NCBI RefSeq assembly: GCF_023073315.1 | Contig: NZ_JADPJH010000034.1 | Location: 1-64,000, forward strand | Direction of reading: 5' to 3' | DNA: 64,000 nt | Source of the DNA: Bradyrhizobium sp. 1 | GTDB lineage: Bacteria > Pseudomonadota > Alphaproteobacteria > Rhizobiales > Xanthobacteraceae | Notes under the pieces: generated by a model | Databases searched by the model: none | What the model was told of the DNA's origin: nothing | What the model saw: the letters and a program-made list of their open reading frames with translations, nothing else | Shown here: piece after piece, positions 51,929 through 59,435 of the stretch | Position numbering within the stretch: the stretch's first letter is position 1 | How the letters are laid out: each line of letters begins with the position of its first letter | Translations under genes and position numbers: made by a program

Positions 51929-52588
51929 ATCGAACGACCACGCCTTCGCGTTCTCGCGGCGCATTCGCCCGAGCTTTGCCTGGTCTTTGCCCCCTCAAAT
52001 CCAAGAGGGCGCAGGGAAGGCCGGGTGCTGACCTCGCACCCGCGGTCCGCTGCGCGAAGATGTAGCGCAAAAGAACCGCACAGCAGCATACAGGTGGCGC
52101 CAATCACTCGGCCTTCCCTGCGCGATGGTTGGACGGCTTATGCCGTGCTCTCCCGGGAGCCGAACTTTCCTTCTGGCCTCCCTCGCCCCGCGAATTGACG
52201 ATGCTGTCCGCCCGGTTGGGCTCGCACACACCTCCGCGAAAGCTTGACCGTAGCAACGACGGCCAGGACCACACGGTTTTGCCGTACGCACGGCCCGCCA
52301 TGTCGCCGCAGTTTTCCCAGCCCTGTCGACAAAGCCGGAAACTACAGACGAGACGAAGCCTAACAGCGCCGCTCGTCCGCACGTGGTTTCGAGCTCACAG
52401 GGACTACCCGCCCTACCCGCACCGTTTCGTGCCGACGCTGCCGCGTCCACCGCAAGCCCGGCTCGCAATCAAGACGACAACGAGATCGCCCCTCAAGGAT
52501 GAGCCGGGATCACCGACACATACGCCATTTCCGAATTTCGGTAAAGTGGAATATTTTTGTGGGGAGGGGTTGACGGGGGCGACACAGG
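51929..52588. repeat. Long non-coding dispersed repeat
   Basis: About 660 bases without a supported gene, starting right after palindrome copy 1. The last ~75 bases (52516-52588) match the first bases of the window (1-75). The frames inside are short, lack ribosome sites and show no protein families. It looks like a relic or non-autonomous repeat of the genus; only its end can be proven repetitive from this window. Confidence 0.6.
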
Positions 52589-52915
52589 GCGGTGTTTTGC
52601 CCGACGGGCGAGCGGCTGACGCGCTTCTCATGGCTTGGCCGCTTGGCGAAGCCATGAGGCAGCCCATACGGAAGACATGCATGGACCGTCGCCGCATTTC
52701 ACGGCTCATCCGATGAGCCATCGCCCTTTATGGATATCGAACTTCACCGAGCCCTCGTCTCGCATTTTCAACAGGAGGGACTGGCAAGCTTCCTCGTTCG
52801 CGACATTGGCGCGTTTCATGATCTCTGGACTTTGAGCGGCTTCTCTCGAAGCGCAATCAGGAGTTTTTTCCCGATCGTTCGGCACGACGAAACTCCCCGG
52901 CCAACAAGCGCGACT
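52589..52915. other. Non-coding interval after the dispersed repeat
   Basis: 327 bases. A frame on the plus strand (52730-53119) overlaps the better-supported gene on the other strand and has no known relatives, so I do not call it. Nothing else is seen. Confidence 0.4.
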
Positions 52916-53122
52916 TCACTGAAGGTACGACAGTTGCTCTTCCGTCACGACTCGCTCGACGTTCCCCGACTTGCTCTTGATGCGATATCGAAGACGTCCA
53001 TCCGCCTCGATGGGCATACATTGAACGATGGTGTAAATCATGGCTGGATCAATTGCCTCACGTCCTTGTGGGCCTTGGGGCTGGTGGCGAACGTCTTCAT
53101 GCAGCTTGTAGGCATATGACAT
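52916..53122 (-). CDS. Small hypothetical protein with a conserved YRIKSK tail
   Basis: A 68-residue protein. The start at 53122 has GAGAGG seven bases upstream. The end, RLRYRIKSKSGNVERVVTEEQL, matches from memory a family of small Bradyrhizobium and Rhodopseudomonas proteins that share this KOW/SH3-like tail; no function is known. The N-terminus (MSYAYKLHEDVRHQPQ) is less conserved. Confidence 0.6.
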   Translation of the reverse strand: MSYAYKLHEDVRHQPQGPQGREAIDPAMIYTIVQCMPIEADGRLRYRIKSKSGNVERVVTEEQLSYLQ

Positions 53123-53456
53123 GGGCTTACCTCTCAAGTCATCTCCGGCTGCTCTCTAGCGTAGAGCATGCCGTGACGCAATGTAACCATTGCCCCTCCG
53201 GCCCGGACTCATGACGGCAGAAACAGCGCTGCGCGGTCCGCGCCGTGTCCACGTCCTCGGGTTCGGGACGACTCTATCGTCGTTTGCAATCTCCCTACGG
53301 CAAGCGTTCGGGTGGCAGCTTCGCCGGAGCGCTGCGACCGTTGGGCTGGACGCCCCATACTTTTGAGGGTCGCCGCCGGCGCGACAAGCGGCTATTGTGG
53401 TTCCCGGGACTCATTTGGATGGTTCCGGAACAACCCGCAGGTGCAGGGATCGAGCA
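53123..53456. other. Intergenic region
   Basis: 334 bases between a leftward and a rightward small gene. Short frames on both strands have no ribosome site and no family. Nothing else seen. Confidence 0.4.
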
Positions 53457-53642
53457 ATGATCAAACAGAAACGCTCCGCCGAGCAACAGGTCGCGGATGA
53501 AGCGGAGCGAAAGGCAAAAAATTCAATCGGGGCGCGGCAAACGATAGCGGACAGCCACGCCGATCCGGAGTTTCAGGAAAACCATCAGCGTCTCAGGGCG
53601 GAGCGCCTGGCGCGGGATGCCGGACCTACCAGCAAAAATTGA
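53457..53642 (+). CDS. Small charged hypothetical protein, tandem copy A
   Basis: A 61-residue, highly charged protein (MIKQKRSAEQQVADEAERKA...). Its C-terminal part FQENHQRLRAERLARDA matches FAQNRERLKAERLAREA of the next gene. Likely a single long helix. Ribosome site weak. No function known. Confidence 0.55.
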   Translation: MIKQKRSAEQQVADEAERKAKNSIGARQTIADSHADPEFQENHQRLRAERLARDAGPTSKN

Positions 53643-53674
53643 CCGACTTTCGAGAAGCGTTTGGATCGAGAACA

Positions 53675-53908
53675 ATGACGAAACCAAGTGGTGACTACCA
53701 GCCGCCGAAGCAGATCAGCAAAGCGGAGCGCGAAGCACGCAAGGCCTTCCGCGAAGTCGATGCTGTGAAGGCAATGTCCGAACACGCGGTCGCCGAGAAG
53801 GCCTTCGCTCAGAATCGAGAGCGGCTGAAGGCAGAGCGCCTGGCGCGGGAAGCCGCCGCGGACCCGGTGCCAAAGAAGCAATCCAAGGCGAAGAGCAAGA
53901 GCAAGTGA
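53675..53908 (+). CDS. Small charged hypothetical protein, tandem copy B
   Basis: A 77-residue, Lys/Glu/Ala-rich protein ending in a lysine tail (QSKAKSKSK). It shares the xRLKAERLARExA segment with the gene 32 bases upstream, showing a tandem duplication. Possibly nucleic-acid binding by its basic tail; this is speculation. Confidence 0.58.
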   Translation: MTKPSGDYQPPKQISKAEREARKAFREVDAVKAMSEHAVAEKAFAQNRERLKAERLAREAAADPVPKKQSKAKSKSK

Positions 53909-54021
53909 CCCGCACGAACAGCTGCTGTTCGTCTTGAGCTTGCAGCAGGGGACTCTGAGTTAAGTGCACTGTCACCGTAATACCCCACGAGGCGCCTACC
54001 AATCCCTATAGGAATTTTACC

Positions 54022-54237
54022 TTACTGTTTTAAGGCAGAGAGGCACCAGATAGCCCCAGCATGAAATATCGCGCTCATGATGCCACCGAACAAGAACGAA
54101 CCAGCCACAGTCAAAACGCTCGACTGGTGGGCGCCGAACACGGGAGCAATAACTCCACCTACTAAGGCAGCCACTCCTAAGTTGTTAAGATAAGTGGCAT
54201 GAAGCTTCTGCTTTTCATTGTGAATGAGATTATCCAA
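54022..54237 (-). CDS. Small two-segment membrane protein, AT-richer
   Basis: A 71-residue protein with two hydrophobic segments (about 20-37 and 40-66). It starts with TTG at 54237, with GAGAGG five bases upstream. Base composition is clearly less GC-rich than the core genes, suggesting recent gain. No family recognised. Confidence 0.55.
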   Translation of the reverse strand: MDNLIHNEKQKLHATYLNNLGVAALVGGVIAPVFGAHQSSVLTVAGSFLFGGIMSAIFHAGAIWCLSALKQ

Positions 54238-54286
54238 TTCAGCCTCTCCATCCTAGCTTGACCACCTGACGTTGCAAGTCAGGTAG

Positions 54287-54373
54287 TACGGTTGGGTAGA
54301 GCGCAGCGAAACCTATCAAGCTTCGCCCGATGATCAGAACGATGGGTTTCGCAACTACTCTACCCATCCTACG
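54287..54373. repeat. Palindromic repeat element, copy 2
   Basis: Arms GTTGGGTAGAGCGCAGCGAA and TCGCAACTACTCTACCCATC form the inverted repeat also seen at 51841 and 55466. It lies directly upstream of the HEPN-like gene. Confidence 0.85.
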
Positions 54374-54409
54374 CACTTTCGACGCGTTCCTTCAGACGAT
54401 GGTCCCCCT

Positions 54410-55411
54410 GTGATCAAAAACATTCCAACGGCCGACGAACTTCTTCTGGTAAGCCTCCGCCTCTATTTCAAAGCATGGGGTGACCTGGCAGGCATCATCA
54501 CCGAATGGGCTGAGTACGGCCAGTGGGCTTCGGAAGCGCAGGAAGAAGACGAAGCTGTCGACGTTCAGGCGGGATGGCAGAAATACATCGCCGCCGCGCA
54601 GAGCGATCTGCAAAGTATATTTGCGCTCATCCAACAGAGCCAGGAAATCGGACTGAAGGCCCGCATCTGCGATATCAGCCCTTATCTTCTCTTGAAACGG
54701 ACGGATATCAAACCGAGCGACGGCGAAAATGGCGTTTGGGATTTCACGGACTTTCCGACGCTCGATGCGTCAGAACTCGTCCGGGTGCACAACATGTTCT
54801 GTTCGACGACATTGTCGAAGGATTTCCAAACCAAGTACGAGGAGATCCGTCGTGGCCGCAACAAGATATCTCATCTTGGCATCTATCGGCAGAACATCGA
54901 GCCGCTTGCGATCATCGATATCCTTCAACTGAATTACAGCGAGCTCTACCCGGGGCGCCGCTGGATGGAGGATCGCCTTCACTTCGCTGCTCTAGGAAAA
55001 TGGGCGGGCTTTTCATTCGACAGCGACTTCAACGAGCGGACTGGTCTTTACACCGAACTCTGGCACCTGATCCCTCAGTTGACGGAAAGCCAATTCAAGT
55101 GGCTGATGGGCCATGACCGCCATGAAGAGCGCTTCATTTGCCACGAATGCGGCCACGATGCGGGGTTGGGCGATACCGATCCTTACGCGAGCGACGTGCC
55201 GACCGCGTACGCGGTCGCAGATGACAGAGTGCGATGCGTCATTTGCGATAAGGAATATCCGATGCAACGTGCGGGCCCATGCCCCGTGAAGGATTGCAAG
55301 TGCGAATGGCAAAGCGCGCTCGAAGGATTTAAGGGCCTTTGCATGAAGTGCGGCTGGGCGCCCGAAGAGTGGCAGGAGTCCGGCGACCGGAAAATGCCGC
55401 CTGGCTTCTAA
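54410..55411 (+). CDS. HEPN-like protein with C-terminal zinc-cysteine clusters
   Basis: A 333-residue protein not recognised from its whole sequence. The N-terminal two thirds are helical. R150-N-K-I-S-H155 in RRGRNKISHLG fits the Rx4H signature of HEPN nuclease domains and lies between two helices, as expected. The C-terminal third has nine cysteines: C244/C247, C276/C279, C291/C296/C298 and C311/C314, consistent with two zinc ribbons. The first start is GTG at 54410 with no good ribosome site. Codon use is less GC-rich than in core genes. It lies between two copies of the palindromic repeat. HEPN proteins are common toxins and defence effectors; the assignment here is by motif only. Confidence 0.7.
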   Translation: MIKNIPTADELLLVSLRLYFKAWGDLAGIITEWAEYGQWASEAQEEDEAVDVQAGWQKYIAAAQSDLQSIFALIQQSQEIGLKARICDISPYLLLKRTDIKPSDGENGVWDFTDFPTLDASELVRVHNMFCSTTLSKDFQTKYEEIRRGRNKISHLGIYRQNIEPLAIIDILQLNYSELYPGRRWMEDRLHFAALGKWAGFSFDSDFNERTGLYTELWHLIPQLTESQFKWLMGHDRHEERFICHECGHDAGLGDTDPYASDVPTAYAVADDRVRCVICDKEYPMQRAGPCPVKDCKCEWQSALEGFKGLCMKCGWAPEEWQESGDRKMPPGF

Positions 55412-55465
55412 CCGCTGGAAAACTTTAATGCTGCAAAGCATTTGCAGCCAGGACCGCCCAAGTAC

Positions 55466-55555
55466 GTAAGGATGGGTAGAGCGCAGCGAAACCCATCTAG
55501 ATTCTGTCCGATGGCGAGCATGATGGGTTTCGCAAGTGCTCTACCGATCCTACGA
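55466..55555. repeat. Palindromic repeat element, copy 3
   Basis: Arms CGTAAGGATGGGTAGAGCGC and GTGCTCTACCGATCCTACG, same family as 51841 and 54287. It appears to have removed or displaced the 5' part of the toxin relic that follows. Confidence 0.85.
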
Positions 55556-55579
55556 GGTCTCGCGTTGGCGCCCGGCCTC

Positions 55580-55714
55580 AGCTTGTTGACCGCGCAACTT
55601 CAGAGGGCCGTCCGGACTACCGGTTGCGGGTCGGCGACTTCCGGGTGATCTTCGGAAACGAAAAGTACCATCACCATTCACGATGTCGGACCACGCGGCG
55701 GGATTTACGATTGA
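55580..55714 (+). pseudogene. RelE/ParE-type toxin relic
   Basis: Reading 55591-55662 gives RATSEGRPDYRLRVGDFRVIF, the core of a RelE-family toxin. A one-base shift near the GAAAAG run (about 55660) leads to TITIHDVGPRGGIYD and a stop at 55712-55714, the usual RelE C-terminus. The 5' half is missing, with palindrome copy 3 just upstream. So the toxin is dead by truncation and frameshift. The XRE antitoxin follows 11 bases later. Confidence 0.75.
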
Positions 55715-55725
55715 AGGAAGGCACC

Positions 55726-56100
55726 ATGAACAAGGTACAGCGCATCAAGAGTCCCAGCGGCGAGGACATGGTTGTGCTGTCGGCCGCAGATTATGAGCGC
55801 TTGGTGGAGGCGGCCGAGGATCAAAGGGACAGCGAAATTGCCGAGCGCTCCCGGAAGGCCATCGAGCGCGGCGAGATCGAGACCTTGACCTCCGCCGAGG
55901 CGAAGCAGTTGTTGGCCGCCAGAAGCCCGCTTGCTTTCTGGAGGAAGAAGCGCGGCTTGACGCAGGGCGCCTTGTCCAAGGCGAGCGGCGTCGCGCAGGG
56001 CTTCATTTCCGAGATCGAGGCCGGGAACAAGCCGGGCACAGCAGCCACGCTCAAAAAGCTCGCCGCGGTGCTGAAGCTCACGGTCGACGACCTGATCTGA
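55726..56100 (+). CDS. XRE-family antitoxin, orphaned
   Basis: A 124-residue protein. The N-terminus (MNKVQRIKSPSGEDMVVLSAADYERLVE) resembles a Phd-like clamp, and the C-terminal half is an XRE helix-turn-helix (WRKKRGLTQGALSKASGVAQGFISEIEAG). This fused layout is typical of antitoxins of RelE/HigB-type modules in rhizobia. GGAAGG precedes the ATG. Its toxin is the relic just upstream; it may now act only as a repressor or anti-addiction protein. Confidence 0.82.
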   Translation: MNKVQRIKSPSGEDMVVLSAADYERLVEAAEDQRDSEIAERSRKAIERGEIETLTSAEAKQLLAARSPLAFWRKKRGLTQGALSKASGVAQGFISEIEAGNKPGTAATLKKLAAVLKLTVDDLI

Positions 56101-56216
56101 CGTCATGAACTATTGAGGCGAATTTCCAGGCTCTCAACCGGACAATGCCTCGCCCAGCCTTGCGGACCGGAATCGATGAATCTGCCATGATTTCAGGGAC
56201 GGCGCGGGAGAATGTT

Positions 56217-56293
56217 TGGTAGCGGGAGAGGGACTCGAACCCCCGACCCCAGGATTATGATTCCCGTGCTCTAACCAGCTGAGCTACCCCGCC
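56217..56293 (-). tRNA. tRNA-Met (anticodon CAT, elongator type)
   Basis: On the minus strand a full cloverleaf with encoded CCA end: acceptor GGCGGGG pairs with TCCCGCT, D-arm TAGCTCAGCTGGTTAGAGC, anticodon loop with CAT between GGAAT and AATCC, and T-arm GGTTCGAGTCCC. G1-U72 mismatch type and lack of an initiator-type C1-A72 pair suggest elongator Met. Its 3' end faces the accessory stretch at 51.8-56.1 kb. Confidence 0.95.
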
Positions 56294-56616
56294 ACAGGGT
56301 CGCGAACGGCGGAAGGGCCGATCTCGCGAACGCGCGGCATATAAGGAAGGGGGCGGCGGGCTGTCAATCCGCCTTCGCGAAAAGCTTCCGCCTGTGCCAA
56401 GGCTTCGGCGGGACAAGTCGGCTTGAAACGATGATTTTGGCCGGATTCCTGGGATTTTCGGCACCAGACTCGTGGCGAGTCCCCCTCACCCGGATCGCAT
56501 CTTCGATGCGCTCCGGCCTCTCCCCGCAGGCGGGAGAGGCGAAGGAAGAACCGGGCTCCGTCTACGCAAGGCTTCCGCCTTCGCTAAAGCTTCGGCGGAC
56601 AAGTCGGCGCGACAGG
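56294..56616. other. Intergenic region with short palindromic repeats
   Basis: 323 bases. Two related segments (AAGCTTCCGCCTG... near 56391 and CTTCCGCC...CTTCGGCGGACAAGTCGG near 56572-56606) and one dyad CCTCTCCCCGC/GCGGGAGAGG at 56517-56539 are present. No gene supported. Confidence 0.6.
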
Positions 56617-56973
56617 CTATTTCGGCCGGACGGTCGGGTCGCCGCCGGGGCTGCCGGGGGGCGGGATGACCGGGGTATTGGCGCCGGATTCGGGGGCCGG
56701 GGCGTGCATGTCGGGGTCGACGCCGGAGGGCGGGCAGAGCACGCCGTCCGTTTTGGCGAGCTTGTCGCCGAGCGGTTCCCGGGACTGGCCGGTGGTGGTG
56801 CCGCCGGGGGTGGTTGTCAGCCGGTCCGAGGGCGCGCAGCCGGTGGCACGCTGAGTCTGAGGCGGCGCGGTCGCTTGCGGCGGCGTCGCGGGGGCGGGCG
56901 GGGCCTGCGCGATCGCGCTGCCGGAGGCGGCGATCAGGAGGCTGGCCAGGATGATGTTTGATGTGGTGCGCAT
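56617..56973 (-). CDS. Pro-rich secreted hypothetical protein
   Basis: A 118-residue protein: signal peptide (about 1-22, ending IAQA), Pro/Ala/Gln-rich start of the mature part, then SREPLGDKLAKTDGVLCPPSG and a proline-rich end. The middle motif GDKLAxxxGVxCPP with one cysteine matches a small secreted family I have seen in Bradyrhizobium; function unknown. Two cysteines in total. It is 44 bases from pmtA on the same strand. Confidence 0.65.
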   Translation of the reverse strand: MRTTSNIILASLLIAASGSAIAQAPPAPATPPQATAPPQTQRATGCAPSDRLTTTPGGTTTGQSREPLGDKLAKTDGVLCPPSGVDPDMHAPAPESGANTPVIPPPGSPGGDPTVRPK

Positions 56974-57017
56974 GGAAGGGAAACGCGCGGATCAGGTGCC
57001 CCGTTCCCGCTGCACGA

Positions 57018-57656
57018 TCACGATTTGTGGTAGCGGATCAGCGAAAAATGCCCCATCGGCGGCATCGGGCGGCGCTCGGCAAGCGTGACGCCGCCGTGTT
57101 TGGCGGCCCAGTTGACGAGGCGGGCCCACGGGAATTCCGGGCGCCAGCCGAGGCGGCGGGCGAGCGGCGCAAACGCAAGCTCGGAGAGCTTTCGAAAACC
57201 GCTCTCGGCGCCGATGTGGTTGACGAGGATCAGCTCGCCGCCGGGCTTGAGCACGCGCACGAACTCGTCGAGCGTGCCTTCGGGATCCGGCACGGCGGTG
57301 ATGACGTATTGCGCCACCACCGCGTCGAAGAAGTTTGCGGGGAAGGCGAGGTTCTTCGCGTCCATCACCGAGAGCACTTCGACATTGCTCAAGCGCAAGC
57401 TCCGCACGCGCGATTGCGCCTTGCGCAGCATCGGCTCGGAGATGTCGACGCCGCAGATTTTTGTGGTGCGCGAATAGTCCGAGAGCGAGAGACCCGTGCC
57501 GACGCCGACGTCGAGGATGCGGCCGCCGATGCGGTCGGCCTCGGCGATGGTCGACTGCCGTCCGGCGTCGAACACCTTGCCGAACACGAGATCATAGACC
57601 GGCGCCCAGCGGCCATAGGCCTTCTCGACCCCGGCCCGCGAGATGTCTGCTGCCAT
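57018..57656 (-). CDS. pmtA: PmtA-type phosphatidylethanolamine N-methyltransferase
   Basis: A 212-residue SAM methyltransferase. It begins AYGRWAPVYDLVFGKVFDAGRQ, a hallmark of the Rhodobacter-type PmtA family, then motif I ILDVGVGTGLSL, GVDISEPMLRKA, and YVITAVPDPEGTLDEFVRVLKPGGEL. The family methylates phosphatidylethanolamine to phosphatidylcholine at the membrane. Bradyrhizobium carries several such enzymes, so which one this is cannot be told from the sequence alone; a quinone-type methyltransferase is less likely. Confidence 0.82.
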   Translation of the reverse strand: MAADISRAGVEKAYGRWAPVYDLVFGKVFDAGRQSTIAEADRIGGRILDVGVGTGLSLSDYSRTTKICGVDISEPMLRKAQSRVRSLRLSNVEVLSVMDAKNLAFPANFFDAVVAQYVITAVPDPEGTLDEFVRVLKPGGELILVNHIGAESGFRKLSELAFAPLARRLGWRPEFPWARLVNWAAKHGGVTLAERRPMPPMGHFSLIRYHKS

Positions 57657-57906
57657 GCCCCCTGCCCTTACGCGAAACTTGAGAGAGTGTTGTTCATTGG
57701 TGAAATCGAAGTCAGCCCCGCGCGCGGTCTGGCGCCTCTCCCGCTTGCGGGAGAGGTCGACACGCTCGCAAGAGCGTGGCGGGTGAGGGCTTTACCGACT
57801 CGCGAGATATCGCGGGTGGAGAGAGCCCTCTCCCCAACCCTCTCCCGCACACGGGAGAGGGAGCGCACCGTCATTGCGGTGACAGTCGGGCTCGATCTCA
57901 TGATGT
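57657..57906. repeat. Cluster of GC-rich palindromes between pmtA and mnmA
   Basis: Three dyads: 57735-57756 (CCTCTCCCGC/GCGGGAGAGG, perfect, 2-base loop), 57761-57778 (CACGCTC/GAGCGTG) and 57838-57861 (CCCTCTCCCG/CGGGAGAGGG). The CCTCTCCCG arm also occurs at 56517-56539. This is a typical alphaproteobacterial REP-like repeat, not a terminator series (no T runs). Confidence 0.75.
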
Positions 57907-59088
57907 TTAGCCGCGAACCGCTTCCACCAGCGGCCTCGCTGCGTTGCTCGTGGCCTTGGCCGCGGCGCTCTGAATAAAGCCGCCGCCGAGCACGCGGGCC
58001 TGGCCGCTGGCTGCGTCGTAGAACACGCAGGCCTGGCCCGGCGAGACGCCCTCTTCGCCGGCGACGAGTTCGACCTCGTAATGGCCATCGCTGCCGCGCA
58101 GCCATGCCGGCTGCGGCGCGCGGGTCGAGCGCACGCGCACGAACATCTCCAGGCCATCGCCGATGGCGCGGTCGATGTCGCCGCCGCCGATCCAGTTGAC
58201 GTCGCGCAAGGTGATGCGGTGCATCCTCAGCGCATCGCGCGGGCCGACGACGACGCGGCGGTTGGCGGCATCCAGCCGCACCACGAACAGCGGCGCATGC
58301 GCGGCAATGCCGAGGCCGCGGCGCTGGCCGATGGTGAAATTGGCGATGCCGTGATGCTGGCCGAGCACGCGCCCGTCGAGATCGACGATGTCGCCGGGGT
58401 CCATCGCGTTCGGACGCAGGCGGGTGATGATGTCGGTGTAGCGCCCCGTCGGCACGAAGCAGATGTCCTGGCTGTCGTGCTTGTCGGCAACGCTCAGGCC
58501 GTAGCGGCGCGCGAGCTCGCGCGTCTCGGGCTTGGTCATGTCGCCGAGCGGGAAGCGCAGGAAGTCGAGCTGTGACTGCGTGGTCGCGAACAGGAAATAG
58601 CTCTGGTCGCGATCGCTGTCGGCGGCGCAGACCAGCGCGCGCGAGCCGTCAATGCTGCGGCGCGAGGCGACGTAATGGCCGGTGGCAAGCGCCTGCGCGC
58701 CGAGCTCGCGGGCGGTCTTCAGGAGGTCGCGGAATTTGACGGAGCGATTGCACTCGATGCACGGCACCGGCGTCTCGCCGAGCGCGTAGCTGTCGGCGAA
58801 GACGTCGATGACGGACTCGCGAAAGCGGTCCTCATAGTCGAGCACGTAATGGGGAATGCCGAGCTTGGCCGCGACGTCGCGGGCGTCGTGGATGTCCTGG
58901 CCGGCGCAGCAGGCGCCCTTGCGATGGGTCGCCGCGCCATGGTCGTAGAGCTGCAGCGTGATGCCGACGACGTCGTAGCCTTCAGCCTTCAGCAGCGCAG
59001 CCGTCGTCGAGGAATCGACGCCGCCCGACATGGCAACGACGACCCTGGTATCCTCAGGACGGCCTTCGAGATCCAGACTGTTGAGCAT
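57907..59088 (-). CDS. mnmA: tRNA-specific 2-thiouridylase MnmA
   Basis: A 393-residue enzyme that thiolates U34 of Lys, Glu and Gln tRNAs. PP-loop AMSGGVDSS (S21-S27), catalytic cysteine C113 in PCIECNRSVKF, second cysteine C210 in DSQDICFVPTG, and DRDQSYFL are all present; the C-terminal beta-barrel (PGQACVFYD...VLGGGFI) is complete. The start at 59088 gives the normal family length; an upstream in-frame extension reads through GC-rich intergenic sequence and is not supported. Confidence 0.94.
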   Translation of the reverse strand: MLNSLDLEGRPEDTRVVVAMSGGVDSSTTAALLKAEGYDVVGITLQLYDHGAATHRKGACCAGQDIHDARDVAAKLGIPHYVLDYEDRFRESVIDVFADSYALGETPVPCIECNRSVKFRDLLKTARELGAQALATGHYVASRRSIDGSRALVCAADSDRDQSYFLFATTQSQLDFLRFPLGDMTKPETRELARRYGLSVADKHDSQDICFVPTGRYTDIITRLRPNAMDPGDIVDLDGRVLGQHHGIANFTIGQRRGLGIAAHAPLFVVRLDAANRRVVVGPRDALRMHRITLRDVNWIGGGDIDRAIGDGLEMFVRVRSTRAPQPAWLRGSDGHYEVELVAGEEGVSPGQACVFYDAASGQARVLGGGFIQSAAAKATSNAARPLVEAVRG

Positions 59089-59435
59089 GGCTTTCAAGGT
59101 GTGACGGCGGCGTTTTGCGATCCGCGATTCTGATGCTTCCGGCGGGACATCGGCGATCCCCGGGAACCCTGGTTCCCCCGGAGGACGAGCTGCCCGGTCG
59201 AAAGCGGCTGAGAGCGGCCTCTTTAATATAGGCGGCATTCCGGTGAAGCAATCGGGCTGGCCCAAAGCTTGGGGCAATTCTTGCCGGGGCGGCAGAAATG
59301 GCGGGGTTTTTGCCGCCCTCGCGGCGGCGGCGAAAATCAATTAATACATTGATTTTACTAGTGTAAATCGAAAAATACGAGGCTGGCCCGCTCCTTGCTC
59401 CCTCTTATGCCGAAGATGTTTCCAAGGGGTATTCC
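59089..59435. other. Divergent interval mnmA / fliK
   Basis: 347 bases with both promoters. An unusually AT-rich patch (59331-59380) holds a perfect inverted repeat AAAATCAAT-N6-ATTGATTTT (59333-59356). No gene is supported. Confidence 0.6.
59333..59356. promoter_or_regulatory. Inverted repeat, candidate operator upstream of fliK
   Basis: A 9-bp perfect inverted repeat AAAATCAAT / ATTGATTTT with a 6-base spacer, about 80 bases upstream of the fliK start in an AT-rich island. It could be a regulator site for the flagellar genes; binding protein unknown. Confidence 0.5.

Noticed and set aside
52730..53119. 129-codon plus-strand frame
   Set aside because: Overlaps the minus-strand gene 52916-53122, which has a ribosome site and a recognisable family tail; the plus frame has neither.
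53940..54020. Possible insertion-sequence scar (AGTTAAGTGCACTGTCACCGTAAT)
   Set aside because: The wording reminded me of IS ends in rhizobia, but no terminal inverted repeat, target duplication or transposase piece is visible.
54262..54284. Hairpin ACCTGAC/GTCAGGT as a terminator
   Set aside because: Short stem with no T run on either strand and no gene ending at the right distance.
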